Assembly (NCBI GenBank): GCA_943913835.1 | Contig: CALTZU010000049.1 | Coordinates: 1 to 21,309, forward strand | Length of the DNA stretch: 21,309 nucleotides | From: an uncultured Rheinheimera sp. | GTDB lineage: Bacteria; Pseudomonadota; Gammaproteobacteria; Enterobacterales; Alteromonadaceae | Reading direction: 5' to 3' | Part shown: positions 6,988 through 14,204 of the stretch, in pieces | Numbering within the stretch: the stretch's first letter is position 1 | Layout of the letters: each line of letters begins with the position of its first letter | The notes under the pieces: model-generated | Databases searched by the model: none | What the model was told of the DNA's origin: nothing | Seen by the model: the letters and a program-made list of their open reading frames with translations, nothing else | Made by a program: the position numbers and the translations under genes

Positions 6988-9186
6988 TTACTTTAAGTCA
7001 AAGCGGTCAGCGTTCATCACTTTGTTCCAGGCTGAGACAAAGTCACGGACAAATTTTTGCTTGTTATCATGCTGGGCATAAACTTCAGCCAAAGCGCGTA
7101 GCTGAGAGTTTGAACCAAACACCAGATCAACCCGGCTCGCTGTCCATTTCACGTCGCCCGTTTTGCGATCTCTTCCCTCAAACACTTCAGCTTCTTTAGA
7201 AACCGGAGTCCAGGCTGTGTTCATATCTAACAGATTGACAAAAAAGTCTGTGCTTAAGGTATCCGCTTGTTTAGTGAATACACCATGTGCAGATTTATCG
7301 GCATTGGTATTTAGCACTCGCAAGCCACCGATAAGCGCTGTCATTTGAGGTGCAGTTAAGGTTAATAACTGAGCCTTATCCAGTAATAATTCTTCAGCTT
7401 TCACTGAATAGCGACCTTTAAGGTAGTTGCGGAAGCCATCAGCTATAGGCTCCAACACCGCAAAAGACTCCACATCAGTTTGCTCTTGTGTGGCATCTGT
7501 GCGCCCTGGTGCAAAAGGTACTTCGATAACTACGCCAGCATTTTTTGCCGCCTGCTCTATAGCCGCAGCACCAGAGAGTACAATCAAATCAGCCAGAGAC
7601 ACTTTGCGACTTGATGACTGCAGATTAAAAGCTGCCTGAATTTGCTCAAGCACCGCCAATACTTTACTAAGCACTGCGGGTTGGTTCACAGCCCAATCTT
7701 TTTGTGGCGCCAGGCGAATACGAGCACCATTCGCGCCACCACGTTTATCTGAGCCACGGAAAGTAGAAGCTGAAGCCCAGGCAACCGACACCAGTTCCGA
7801 GATAGATAAGCCAGAAGAGAGAATCTTGCTCTTTAACGCAGCTATATCCTGAGAATTTATCAGCTCATGATTTACTGCGGGAACGGGATCTTGCCAAATT
7901 AACTCTTCCGTCGGTACTTCAGGTCCTAAATAACGTGCTAGCGGCCCCATATCACGGTGAGTCAATTTAAACCAGGCACGGGCAAAGACCTCGGCAAACT
8001 CTTGTGGATTTTGATGGAAACGACGTGAAATAGGCTCGTAGATCGGGTCCATTTTTAGCGCCAAATCCGCTGTGGTCATCATAGGGGCATGACGTTTAGT
8101 AGGATCATGGGCATCAGGTACAGCGCTAGCTGCTGATTCGTCTGTTGGGATCCACTGGTGAGCGCCTGCCGGGCTTTTCACCAGTTTCCAGTCATAAGCA
8201 AATAAGGTGTCAAAATAGCTATGGTCCCATTGGGTTGGCGTTGGAGTCCAGGCGCCTTCAATACCGCTGGTCGTCGTATGCACACCTTTACCTGTTCCAA
8301 AGGCGTTTTTCCAGCCTAACCCCATTTCTTCCAGTGGCGCAGCTTCAGGTTCAGGGCCAACTAACGCTGCATCACCAGCACCATGGCATTTACCAAAAGT
8401 ATGACCACCTGCGACCAGGGCTACTGTTTCTTCGTCATTCATCGCCATACGGGCAAAAGTTTCACGAATATCACGGCCTGATGCGACAGGGTCAGGATTA
8501 CCATTAGGGCCTTCAGGGTTGACATAAATCAGTCCCATTTGTACTGCCGCCAGCGGATTTTCTAATTCCCGGTCGCCCGCATAACGTTTATCACCTAACC
8601 ATTCGGTCTCGGCCCCCCAGTAAATATCTTCTTCCGGCGCCCAAATATCTTCGCGGCCTCCAGCAAAACCAAAGGTTTTAAAGCCCATAGATTCCAGAGC
8701 GCAGTTACCGGCCAGAATCATTAAATCGGCCCAGGATAACTGGTTGCCGTATTTTTGTTTGATTGGCCACAGTAAACGGCGGGCTTTGTCTAAATTGCCG
8801 TTATCAGGCCAGCTGTTCAGTGGAGCAAAACGTTGAGAGCCGGATGAGGCGCCGCCACGACCATCAGAAGTTCGGTAAGTACCGGCACTATGCCAGGCCA
8901 TGCGGATAAATAATGGACCATAATGTCCATAATCTGCCGGCCACCAGTCCTGAGAGTCGGTCATCAGTGCATACAGATCTTGTTTCACTGCTGCCAAATC
9001 CAGTTTTTTAAAAGCTTCTGCGTAGTTAAAGGGTTGATCCATAGGATCGGATAAAACAGAGTGCTGATGTAAGATGCTTAAATTCAGCTGATTCGGCCAC
9101 CAGTCACGATTTGAAGTGCCACCTGCGGCTGACTTCGTCAAAGCGCCGTGCATTACAGGGCATTTGCCCTTTGTATTGTTGTCCAT
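6988..9186 (-). CDS. katG: catalase-peroxidase KatG
   Basis: This bifunctional haem catalase-peroxidase destroys hydrogen peroxide in the cytoplasm. The start is set at the ATG at 9186 (732 residues, MDNNTKGKCPVMHG), because GGAG lies six bases before it; a TTG four codons upstream overlaps that site. The distal haem pocket is R95, W98 and H99 (RMAWHSAGTYR), and the proximal ligand is H262 (VAGGHTFGKCHGAG). W98, Y221 (GLIYVNPEGPNG) and M247 (RMAMND) are the three residues that form the covalent adduct required for catalase activity, so a full catalase-peroxidase is expected. The C-terminal half is the usual degenerate duplicated peroxidase domain. Length is normal for the family. OxyR control is common for katG, but I cannot point to a convincing OxyR site upstream. 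Confidence 0.98.
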   Translation of the reverse strand: MDNNTKGKCPVMHGALTKSAAGGTSNRDWWPNQLNLSILHQHSVLSDPMDQPFNYAEAFKKLDLAAVKQDLYALMTDSQDWWPADYGHYGPLFIRMAWHSAGTYRTSDGRGGASSGSQRFAPLNSWPDNGNLDKARRLLWPIKQKYGNQLSWADLMILAGNCALESMGFKTFGFAGGREDIWAPEEDIYWGAETEWLGDKRYAGDRELENPLAAVQMGLIYVNPEGPNGNPDPVASGRDIRETFARMAMNDEETVALVAGGHTFGKCHGAGDAALVGPEPEAAPLEEMGLGWKNAFGTGKGVHTTTSGIEGAWTPTPTQWDHSYFDTLFAYDWKLVKSPAGAHQWIPTDESAASAVPDAHDPTKRHAPMMTTADLALKMDPIYEPISRRFHQNPQEFAEVFARAWFKLTHRDMGPLARYLGPEVPTEELIWQDPVPAVNHELINSQDIAALKSKILSSGLSISELVSVAWASASTFRGSDKRGGANGARIRLAPQKDWAVNQPAVLSKVLAVLEQIQAAFNLQSSSRKVSLADLIVLSGAAAIEQAAKNAGVVIEVPFAPGRTDATQEQTDVESFAVLEPIADGFRNYLKGRYSVKAEELLLDKAQLLTLTAPQMTALIGGLRVLNTNADKSAHGVFTKQADTLSTDFFVNLLDMNTAWTPVSKEAEVFEGRDRKTGDVKWTASRVDLVFGSNSQLRALAEVYAQHDNKQKFVRDFVSAWNKVMNADRFDLK

Positions 9187-9696
9187 CTGTAACTCCAATT
9201 GTTGCTGTTATAAGGGGTAAACCCTATGAAAAGGCGATAACTCTGCAATCGGAACCTGCACATCCACCGCGTGTTATCGATCTATGATCAAGGTCTTAGG
9301 CTCTACGAGCCTGTCTCTGGCTAGGATCTTTTTTCGACAACAACCAAGACAGAGCGCAACTCAGACACCTCTTGCTAAAAATCAGTCTACAGCAATGACT
9401 TCGAGGTACTTAATGAAAAAAATCAATATCTTAAATCGCTATTTCTGATACTGCAAAATGAAGAACGCCTGAGAGATACCCTAAAAGTAGCCTATGAGGT
9501 CAGGATGACAAACAAATGAAGCCAAAGACTGAAAATAGCCGGGTGAAAAACGGCAGAGTGAAAAATTTTCAAGCAAAAAAAACGCGCTTAGCAGCAATCT
9601 AAGCGCGTTAAAGGGGTTACGTTTTTACAACAAGAAATCAGCAATAAAACTCAGCAAGAATAAGTTCAACAAGACTTATTACTGCTGTTGACCCTA
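9187..9696. other. 510-base intergenic region upstream of katG
   Basis: The region holds the katG leader and presumably its promoter (minus strand), plus the terminator of the 49-aa gene at 9581-9609. A short perfect hairpin AGGCTC-TAC-GAGCCT (9298-9312) and a GATC-N3-GATC dyad (9279-9289) lie in the upstream part. A 46-codon open frame without a start (9379-9519, plus) has protein-like composition. I see no convincing full gene. Confidence 0.5.
9581..9609 (-). terminator. intrinsic terminator of the 49-aa gene
   Basis: AACGCGCTTAG (9581-9591) pairs perfectly with CTAAGCGCGTT (9599-9609) around a seven-base loop. On the minus strand it is followed by an eight-base T-run (the A-run at 9575-9582, partly shared with the stem). 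It stands 88 bases after the stop of the small gene, which supports that gene being a separate transcription unit. Confidence 0.85.
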
Positions 9697-9846
9697 CTAT
9701 TTGGTGTAAACAGCACCGCTCAAATTTAAAGCGCGGCCAATCTGAGCTAAAAACTGATTGATTCGACGCACCAGCAGCAGAGAAGATACGCTGCGCTCCG
9801 TCGTGCTCAGGTTTGATTTTTCTACTGTGGTATTGATACTGTTCAT
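9697..9846 (-). CDS. unrecognised 49-residue small protein
   Basis: The start is the ATG at 9846, chosen because GAGG lies six bases upstream; a longer frame from 9879 has no ribosome site and begins inside an operator-like dyad. The product is MNSINTTVEKSNLSTTERSV and a following segment. The first half is Ser/Thr/Asn-rich and polar. Residues about 21-41 (SSLLLVRRINQFLAQIGRALN) could form a basic amphipathic helix. It has no cysteine, signal peptide or clear membrane span, and a net positive charge. I know of no family for it. It has its own promoter-like elements, several inverted repeats around them, and a strong terminator. This is better support for a real small gene than length alone would give. 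Possible roles include a small regulator or membrane-associated peptide, but no function is claimed. Confidence 0.6.
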   Translation of the reverse strand: MNSINTTVEKSNLSTTERSVSSLLLVRRINQFLAQIGRALNLSGAVYTK

Positions 9847-9871
9847 GTCCAACCTCGTTAAGTCTGAGAAA

Positions 9872-9893
9872 ATGTTCATCCGAAAACGAACAT
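9872..9893. promoter_or_regulatory. operator-like dyad at the start of the 49-aa gene transcript
   Basis: ATGTTC (9872-9877) and GAACAT (9888-9893) form a perfect 6+6 dyad with a ten-base spacer. It begins directly downstream of the -10-like element, so it would cover the transcription start. That is a typical place for a repressor site. Confidence 0.45.
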
Positions 9894-9923
9894 ATTATGC
9901 TGCAAATTTGACCAATCGAACAA
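9894..9923 (-). promoter_or_regulatory. candidate sigma-70 promoter of the 49-aa gene
   Basis: On the minus strand, TTGTTC (9918-9923) and CATAAT (9894-9899) are separated by 18 bases. They match -35 and -10 boxes at 4/6 and 5/6 and lie about 50 bases before the ATG. An inverted repeat CTGCAAATT (9900-9908) / AATTTGCAG (9930-9938) brackets the spacer and the -35 box. Confidence 0.4.
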
Positions 9924-10086
9924 CGAGATAATTTGCAGTCTGGGCATTAGTTTTTCTAATGAAAAACAATTAGAAGTGTCATGATTTATTCAGCTTGTTT
10001 TCATATTCAGAATTTAACCACCCTGGCAAAAAGCAATAAAAATGCAGATAAAGCAGTTAATTATGCTAATCCATCAGTGCGCACCC

Positions 10087-10129
10087 AGCAAAAAAGGCCT
10101 AACTATTTTATAATTAGGCCTTTTTTGCT
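10087..10129 (-). terminator. bidirectional intrinsic terminator downstream of yebG
   Basis: A perfect 16-base inverted repeat (10087-10102 with 10114-10129) encloses an 11-base loop. The arms contain GGCCTAA plus a six-base A or T run, giving an intrinsic terminator on either strand. On the minus strand it lies 75 bases after the yebG stop. Confidence 0.85.
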
Positions 10130-10204
10130 ACCGGAGATAAATTAGCTGTCCTAATAAAAATAAAAGGTACAAGCCACACAACCCTTCTGATTTATGCTGC
10201 TTAA

Positions 10205-10567
10205 TTAAGCAGCAAGTTCATCTGAAATGTCAGCCACTTCAGTCAATGTAGGGCCTGCTTTTTCATAGCCTGACGCCCCCTGATCTTTTGCCTTGTCTTT
10301 TGCCTGCTCTTTCTCTACCTGCAGAGCTTTGTTGCCTTTGGTTTTTTGATTTAAGGTTTGGATCACCAACTCTTTTTGCTGAGCCAAATACAAGGCTAAA
10401 TCTTCACGTTGTCGCTCATCTGGCAGTAATTCACTTTGCCCAAGCATTACAAAAAGTTCATCAGCAATATCCAGCATCCTGTCATAGGCGTCTGCTTCAG
10501 GCTTTGAACTAAATGTCATTTTTTCTACTCCAGCACGCTCAACTATGTATTTAATGATAACAGCCAT
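10205..10567 (-). CDS. yebG: YebG family SOS-induced protein
   Basis: This 120-residue protein matches E. coli YebG in its N-terminal half: MAVIIKYIVERAGVEKMTFSSKPEADAYDRMLDIADEL, then DERQREDLALYLAQQKE. YebG is a DNA damage-inducible member of the LexA regulon; its molecular role is not well defined. The C-terminal third is a charged Lys/Glu/Asp-rich tail (EKEQAKDKAKDQ) longer than in the E. coli protein, probably disordered. AGGAGG at 10572-10577 directly precedes the ATG. Control is visible: a sigma-70 promoter with a near-consensus LexA box over its -10 element lies just upstream. The gene is divergent from the dGTPase gene. Confidence 0.93.
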   Translation of the reverse strand: MAVIIKYIVERAGVEKMTFSSKPEADAYDRMLDIADELFVMLGQSELLPDERQREDLALYLAQQKELVIQTLNQKTKGNKALQVEKEQAKDKAKDQGASGYEKAGPTLTEVADISDELAA

Positions 10568-10585
10568 AAATCCTCCTGCGTTTAA

Positions 10586-10605
10586 TACTGATTATTTATA
10601 CAGTA
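10586..10605. promoter_or_regulatory. LexA (SOS) box of yebG
   Basis: On the minus strand TACTGTATAAATAATCAGTA matches the E. coli LexA consensus TACTGTATATATATACAGTA at 17 of 20 positions, including both CTG/CAG ends. It overlaps the -10 element of the yebG promoter and starts 19 bases before the yebG ATG. The identity of the downstream gene supports the call. Confidence 0.9.
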
Positions 10606-10624
10606 CACACTGTGTTTTTGTCCA
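10595..10624 (-). promoter_or_regulatory. yebG sigma-70 promoter
   Basis: On the minus strand the -35 TGGACA (10619-10624) and -10 TATAAA (10595-10600) are 18 bases apart. The LexA box covers the -10, which fits direct repression. Confidence 0.65.
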
Positions 10625-10681
10625 GCTGTTTTTCTAAAAATACGCATCGCCTCTTCTCTGCATTTGCCGTAGCATAAAGTG

Positions 10682-10710
10682 TTGATTTAACCTGACCTGA
10701 GGTTAAGTAT
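10682..10710 (+). promoter_or_regulatory. candidate dGTPase promoter with a dyad in the spacer
   Basis: TTGATT (10682-10687) and AAGTAT (10705-10710) are 17 bases apart and 28 bases before the dGTPase ATG. The -35 is reasonable and the -10 is weak. A dyad TTAACCT-N6-AGGTTAA (10687-10706) fills the spacer, so a regulator bound there would contact RNA polymerase directly. Confidence 0.35.
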
Positions 10711-10737
10711 TTCAGGCTAGTGTCAGAAGGATTTTGT

Positions 10738-12009
10738 ATGCAGCATCAGTGGGCCGAGCGCCGTCTTGCCGAAACCAGTCAGAGACCTAACGATCACCGT
10801 ACCCCCTGGCAAAGAGACAGGGCCAGAATTTTGCACTCAGCGGCTTTTCGCCGCCTTCAGGCGAAGACTCAGATCATGAGCATAGGCCAAAATGACTTTT
10901 ACCGTACCCGCCTGACCCACTCGCTAGAGGCCGCTCAGATAGGCACAGCTTTAGTTGCGCAGCTGAGCTACCAGCAGGAAGATCCGCTGCTTCGCTCCTT
11001 ATTGGCACAAGACAGTTTGATGGAGGCTTTGTGCCTGGCTCATGATCTGGGACACCCTCCTTTTGGTCATGGCGGTGAAAAAGCTCTGAACGCCTGCATG
11101 CAACATTTTGGCGGATTTGAAGGCAATGGCCAGACATTGCGCATTGTCGGAAAACTGGAGCCTTATACAGCCAGTGGTGGGATGAATTTAAGTCGCCGGA
11201 CTTTGTTAGGTCTATTAAAGTATCCGATTGTGCAACCCGCTACGGACCAGTTTGAGCAAAGTTTAACAGTAAAGCCCTGCAAAGCCATTTATGCCGCAGA
11301 CAGCGACTTGCTTGATTGGATCTTAAGTCCGTTATCAGCAGATGATCGCAGCACTTTCCAGCGAACTGAAGTTTTAACCAAGGCACCGTTTTTAAAGTCC
11401 CTGCATAAATCGCTGGACGCGTCCATTATGGAACTTGCGGATGATATAGCTTATGGCGTACATGATTTAGAAGATGCAATAGTCACAGGGACAGTGAATA
11501 TCGAACACTGGCGTCGTCTGGCGGAGCCTGAAATGACAAAATTGCCTGCAGACATTGCCGCAGCGTTAAAACATATCAGCCAAAAATTATTTATACCCGA
11601 ACATCATATTCGTAAAGACGCCATCGGTGCGCTGGTGAATTTGCTGATCACCAGTATCGAGTTGTTCCAGTCGCTGCCTGAGACTCGCGATCCATTAATT
11701 CGTTACAACGCTCGTCTGCCAGAGCCGCAGCAACAACTGTTACAGCTATTAAAAAACTTTGTGTATGAAGCTGTGATTCAATCGCCAGAGGTACAAAGAG
11801 GCGAATATAAAGGTCAGCAAATTGTCCGATCTTTATTTGACGCCTTTAGTTCAGAGGCTGAGCGTTTATTACCAGCCAACACCAAAAACCGCTGGCTACA
11901 GGCAGACAGCGAACTGAGTAGAATGCGTACTATCTGTGATTATGTGGCGGGTATGACAGATGAATATGCATTGCGTATGCACCAACAGTTATTTGTGGCT
12001 TCTTTGTAA
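10738..12009 (+). CDS. dgt: dGTP triphosphohydrolase (HD-domain dGTPase family, short gammaproteobacterial type)
   Basis: The predicted enzyme cleaves dGTP (or other dNTPs) to the nucleoside and triphosphate. I start it at the ATG at 10738 (423 residues) because AGAAGGA sits six bases before it; the in-frame GTG at 10720 lacks a ribosome site. The metal-binding HD residues are visible: H61 (RLTHSLEAAQIG), H102-D103 (AHDLGHPPFGHGGEKAL) and the downstream Asp in MELADDIAYGVHDLEDAI (D235/D236). The N terminus RTPWQRDRARILHSAAFRRLQAKTQ is the standard dGTPase opening. The protein is shorter than E. coli Dgt (about 505 residues) and resembles the Vibrio/Shewanella group. Members of the family, including Shewanella relatives, are reported to protect against phage by depleting dGTP. 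Here the neighbours are not a recognised defence island, so a housekeeping or dual role is equally possible. Confidence 0.9.
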   Translation: MQHQWAERRLAETSQRPNDHRTPWQRDRARILHSAAFRRLQAKTQIMSIGQNDFYRTRLTHSLEAAQIGTALVAQLSYQQEDPLLRSLLAQDSLMEALCLAHDLGHPPFGHGGEKALNACMQHFGGFEGNGQTLRIVGKLEPYTASGGMNLSRRTLLGLLKYPIVQPATDQFEQSLTVKPCKAIYAADSDLLDWILSPLSADDRSTFQRTEVLTKAPFLKSLHKSLDASIMELADDIAYGVHDLEDAIVTGTVNIEHWRRLAEPEMTKLPADIAAALKHISQKLFIPEHHIRKDAIGALVNLLITSIELFQSLPETRDPLIRYNARLPEPQQQLLQLLKNFVYEAVIQSPEVQRGEYKGQQIVRSLFDAFSSEAERLLPANTKNRWLQADSELSRMRTICDYVAGMTDEYALRMHQQLFVASL

Positions 12010-12078
12010 GTTTTGTACCCATATTGCTATTTTCTTTCAAACTTTGTGCGCAAAGGGTACAGCTAAGGAAAAATTCGA

Positions 12079-13116
12079 GTGACGACATCGACATTAAGAG
12101 TGCTGGCTGGTGCCACTGCTTACGGACATTTGCAGCAACATGGCTTACGTCAGCAGGATATCAGCTTAGTCTTAGGAGCCAGCGGTGGCCCTAAATGGTT
12201 TTGCCTCTACGGTTTAGATCAGTATTTGTTTGGTGAATTTTTTAAAGACAGAACTACACCTTTATCTTTAGTTGGCAGCTCAGCTGGTGCCTGGCGTTTT
12301 GCTTGTGTTACTCAGCAAGACCCTGTTGCAGCAACAGAACGTTTCGCCAGAGCTTACAGCAACTTATGTTTTCCGGCTCAAGCCAGTATTGATCAAATTA
12401 CTTCAACCTCAGCTTCGGTACTGGATCAGGTATTTCCCTCAGAGCAACATATTTTACAGGTGCTGAATAACCCTTTATTACAACTGAACTTTATCGCGGC
12501 CCGCGAGGTAAAAATAAGAAAATCTGAGCGTAAAAGCGTGCAACTACGACGGTTATTATTAGCCGCAGGCGCTAACCTGCTCAAACCAGCTTTGCTGCAA
12601 AAGTTCTACAAAAGAGTGGTGATGCAAAACCACTGTGATCCAGGCGTACTGCAGCAAGTGCCACACGAAGCTTATCCACTGACAGTAGATAATTTTAAAG
12701 CCAGTTTATTAGCCTCGGGCTCTATTCCTATGGTGATGCACCCGGTAAAAGACCCGGCTGGTTTACCTAAAGGCTTATATATGGACGGAGGTTTGCTGGA
12801 TTACCATCTGTCTTTGCCTTATCAGCAGCAAGGCCTGATTTTATATCCGCACTTTTATCCCTATCTGATCCCTGGCTGGTTTGATAAATCTTTACCATGG
12901 CGACGAGCCAAATCAGCCCAAATGGATAAGATGATCCTGCTTTGTCCAGCCGAATCCTGGGTGAAATCATTGCCATACAGTAAAATTCCTGACCGTAAGG
13001 ACTTTGACAAACTAACGGACGAACAGCGCCTTGCTTATTGGGCTACTGTCCTGGCTCGCTCAAAAGAGCTGGCGGACGATTTAAAATCCGGCAATTACCT
13101 GCTGGAAAGAATTTAG
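12079..13116 (+). CDS. patatin-like phospholipase family protein
   Basis: This 345-residue acyl hydrolase is of the patatin type. The glycine-rich oxyanion loop is LGASGGPKW at residues 32-40. The nucleophile motif GSSAG at 66-70 carries Ser68, and the catalytic aspartate is D236 in MDGGLLDYH (the DGG motif), giving the Ser-Asp dyad of the family. There is no signal peptide, so it should be cytoplasmic, acting on membrane lipids or another acyl ester. The start is GTG at 12079 with AAGGA nine bases upstream. A seven-base inverted repeat lies in the 69-base gap after the dGTPase, and the next gene starts 15 bases after its stop, so the three genes may share a transcript. CapV-type defence phospholipases share the fold, but no partner cyclase is encoded here. 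Confidence 0.85.
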   Translation: MTTSTLRVLAGATAYGHLQQHGLRQQDISLVLGASGGPKWFCLYGLDQYLFGEFFKDRTTPLSLVGSSAGAWRFACVTQQDPVAATERFARAYSNLCFPAQASIDQITSTSASVLDQVFPSEQHILQVLNNPLLQLNFIAAREVKIRKSERKSVQLRRLLLAAGANLLKPALLQKFYKRVVMQNHCDPGVLQQVPHEAYPLTVDNFKASLLASGSIPMVMHPVKDPAGLPKGLYMDGGLLDYHLSLPYQQQGLILYPHFYPYLIPGWFDKSLPWRRAKSAQMDKMILLCPAESWVKSLPYSKIPDRKDFDKLTDEQRLAYWATVLARSKELADDLKSGNYLLERI

Positions 13117-13131
13117 TTCGGGCAGGCATCT

Positions 13132-14025
13132 ATGGACAAACTCAGAGCTTTGACTGTGTACAGAAGAGTAATTGAGCTGGGCAGCTTCAAAGCGGCTGCG
13201 GATGATTTGAATTTATCAAAAGCAGCGATCAGTAAAAATATTTACGAGCTGGAAGACTATCTGCAAAGCCCTTTGATTAATAGAACCACACGAAAACTGC
13301 ATGTCACAGAGCAAGGTAGATCTTATTACCAGCAAATTTGCCACGTGCTGGATAGTCTGGCTCAGGCTGATTTATCTGTGCTTGAGGCTTCAGAGTCGCT
13401 CAGAGGCTCATTAAAAATCAGCGTGCCTATGTCGCTAGGTATTCTGGAAATAAACTCTCTGGTTTGTAATTTTATGCAACAACATCCTGAGCTTGTGATA
13501 GAGCTGGTGATGAATGATCACTATATCGACCTGATGGAGCAAGGCGTGGATATTGCGGTTCGTGGAGGTGCAGCGCTTGCTGATTCAAGCTTCCGCTCAC
13601 GCAAGCTAACTGATTTAAAAAGAGTTCTCTGCGCATCTCCGGACTATCTGGAAAAATCGCCGCCATTAGTCAGACCAGAAGACCTGAGCAGGCATCACTG
13701 CTTAGTCTATAGCTTGTCCTCTTCCGCCAGACGATGGAGTTTTAAGAAGCAACAAGAATGTCTGGATATTGAATTACCTGCAGGCCGCTATACAGTCAAC
13801 AACAGCTTAGCACTGGTGCAAACAGCAAAACTTGGACATGGTATTGCGTTGCTGCCAGAGTATTTTGTCAAACAAGCCTTGGCACAAGGCGAGCTGCAGC
13901 AGGTACTCTCTGACTGGCAAACGGAAGAGCATTCGCTTTATATCATTTATCCTTACCATAAAGAACAATCACAAAAGATCAGAGCTTTTATTGATTTTAT
14001 GGTGCAGCACTTCACCAAAACCTAG
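13132..14025 (+). CDS. LysR family transcriptional regulator
   Basis: This 297-residue regulator has an N-terminal winged helix-turn-helix at about residues 15-60 (LGSFKAAADDLNLSKAAISKNIYELEDYLQSPLINRTTRKLHVTEQG). A LysR-type effector-binding domain follows from about residue 88 (LRGSLKISVPMSLG to the C terminus). The LTEQG/NRTTR pattern is that of the CrgA/AaeR-like subgroup. It begins 15 bases after the patatin gene on the same strand, which is less common for LysR genes, usually divergent from their targets. It may regulate its own operon, or the secreted-protein gene that follows after about 180 bases. The effector is unknown. Confidence 0.92.
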   Translation: MDKLRALTVYRRVIELGSFKAAADDLNLSKAAISKNIYELEDYLQSPLINRTTRKLHVTEQGRSYYQQICHVLDSLAQADLSVLEASESLRGSLKISVPMSLGILEINSLVCNFMQQHPELVIELVMNDHYIDLMEQGVDIAVRGGAALADSSFRSRKLTDLKRVLCASPDYLEKSPPLVRPEDLSRHHCLVYSLSSSARRWSFKKQQECLDIELPAGRYTVNNSLALVQTAKLGHGIALLPEYFVKQALAQGELQQVLSDWQTEEHSLYIIYPYHKEQSQKIRAFIDFMVQHFTKT

Positions 14026-14204
14026 TGGTTGAACCATTGAAAATGATGCTGTTATCAAGATAGCTTCATTTGTAGATTTGTCAGTTCTGTTCACTATAAG
14101 TAAACAATCCATCCACTGCTCCACCATTTACCTCACCTTTGGTAAAAATTAAACTGACTCAGAACACCGCAGCTTTCCATTATTCTGGATCAGGAGATTA
14201 CTTA

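Larger units (their letters stand above)
9847..10204. other. intergenic region between yebG and the 49-aa gene
   Basis: These 358 bases contain, in minus-strand order, the yebG terminator (10087-10129) and an AT-rich stretch (9975-10086) in which I see no gene. After those come a cluster of inverted repeats (9872-9973) and the promoter-like elements of the 49-aa gene. No open frame of credible composition was found. Confidence 0.6.

Noticed and set aside
8145..8507. 120-codon plus-strand frame
   Set aside because: Entirely antisense to katG, which has complete family motifs; no ribosome site or recognisable product.
9200..9312. Possible OxyR site upstream of katG
   Set aside because: Scattered CTAT/ATAG-like pieces do not fit the spaced four-element OxyR pattern; the GATC dyad and AGGCTC hairpin there are unassigned.
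9284..9448. 54-codon plus-strand frame starting at an ATG
   Set aside because: No ribosome site, odd composition, and it lies in the katG leader region.
10738..13116. A CBASS-like system (patatin effector)
   Set aside because: No cyclase or sensor gene is present, and the lipase lacks any obvious nucleotide-binding addition.
14021..14040. TGGTT-G-AACCA after the LysR gene
   Set aside because: A one-base loop cannot form a hairpin of this size; no T-run follows.
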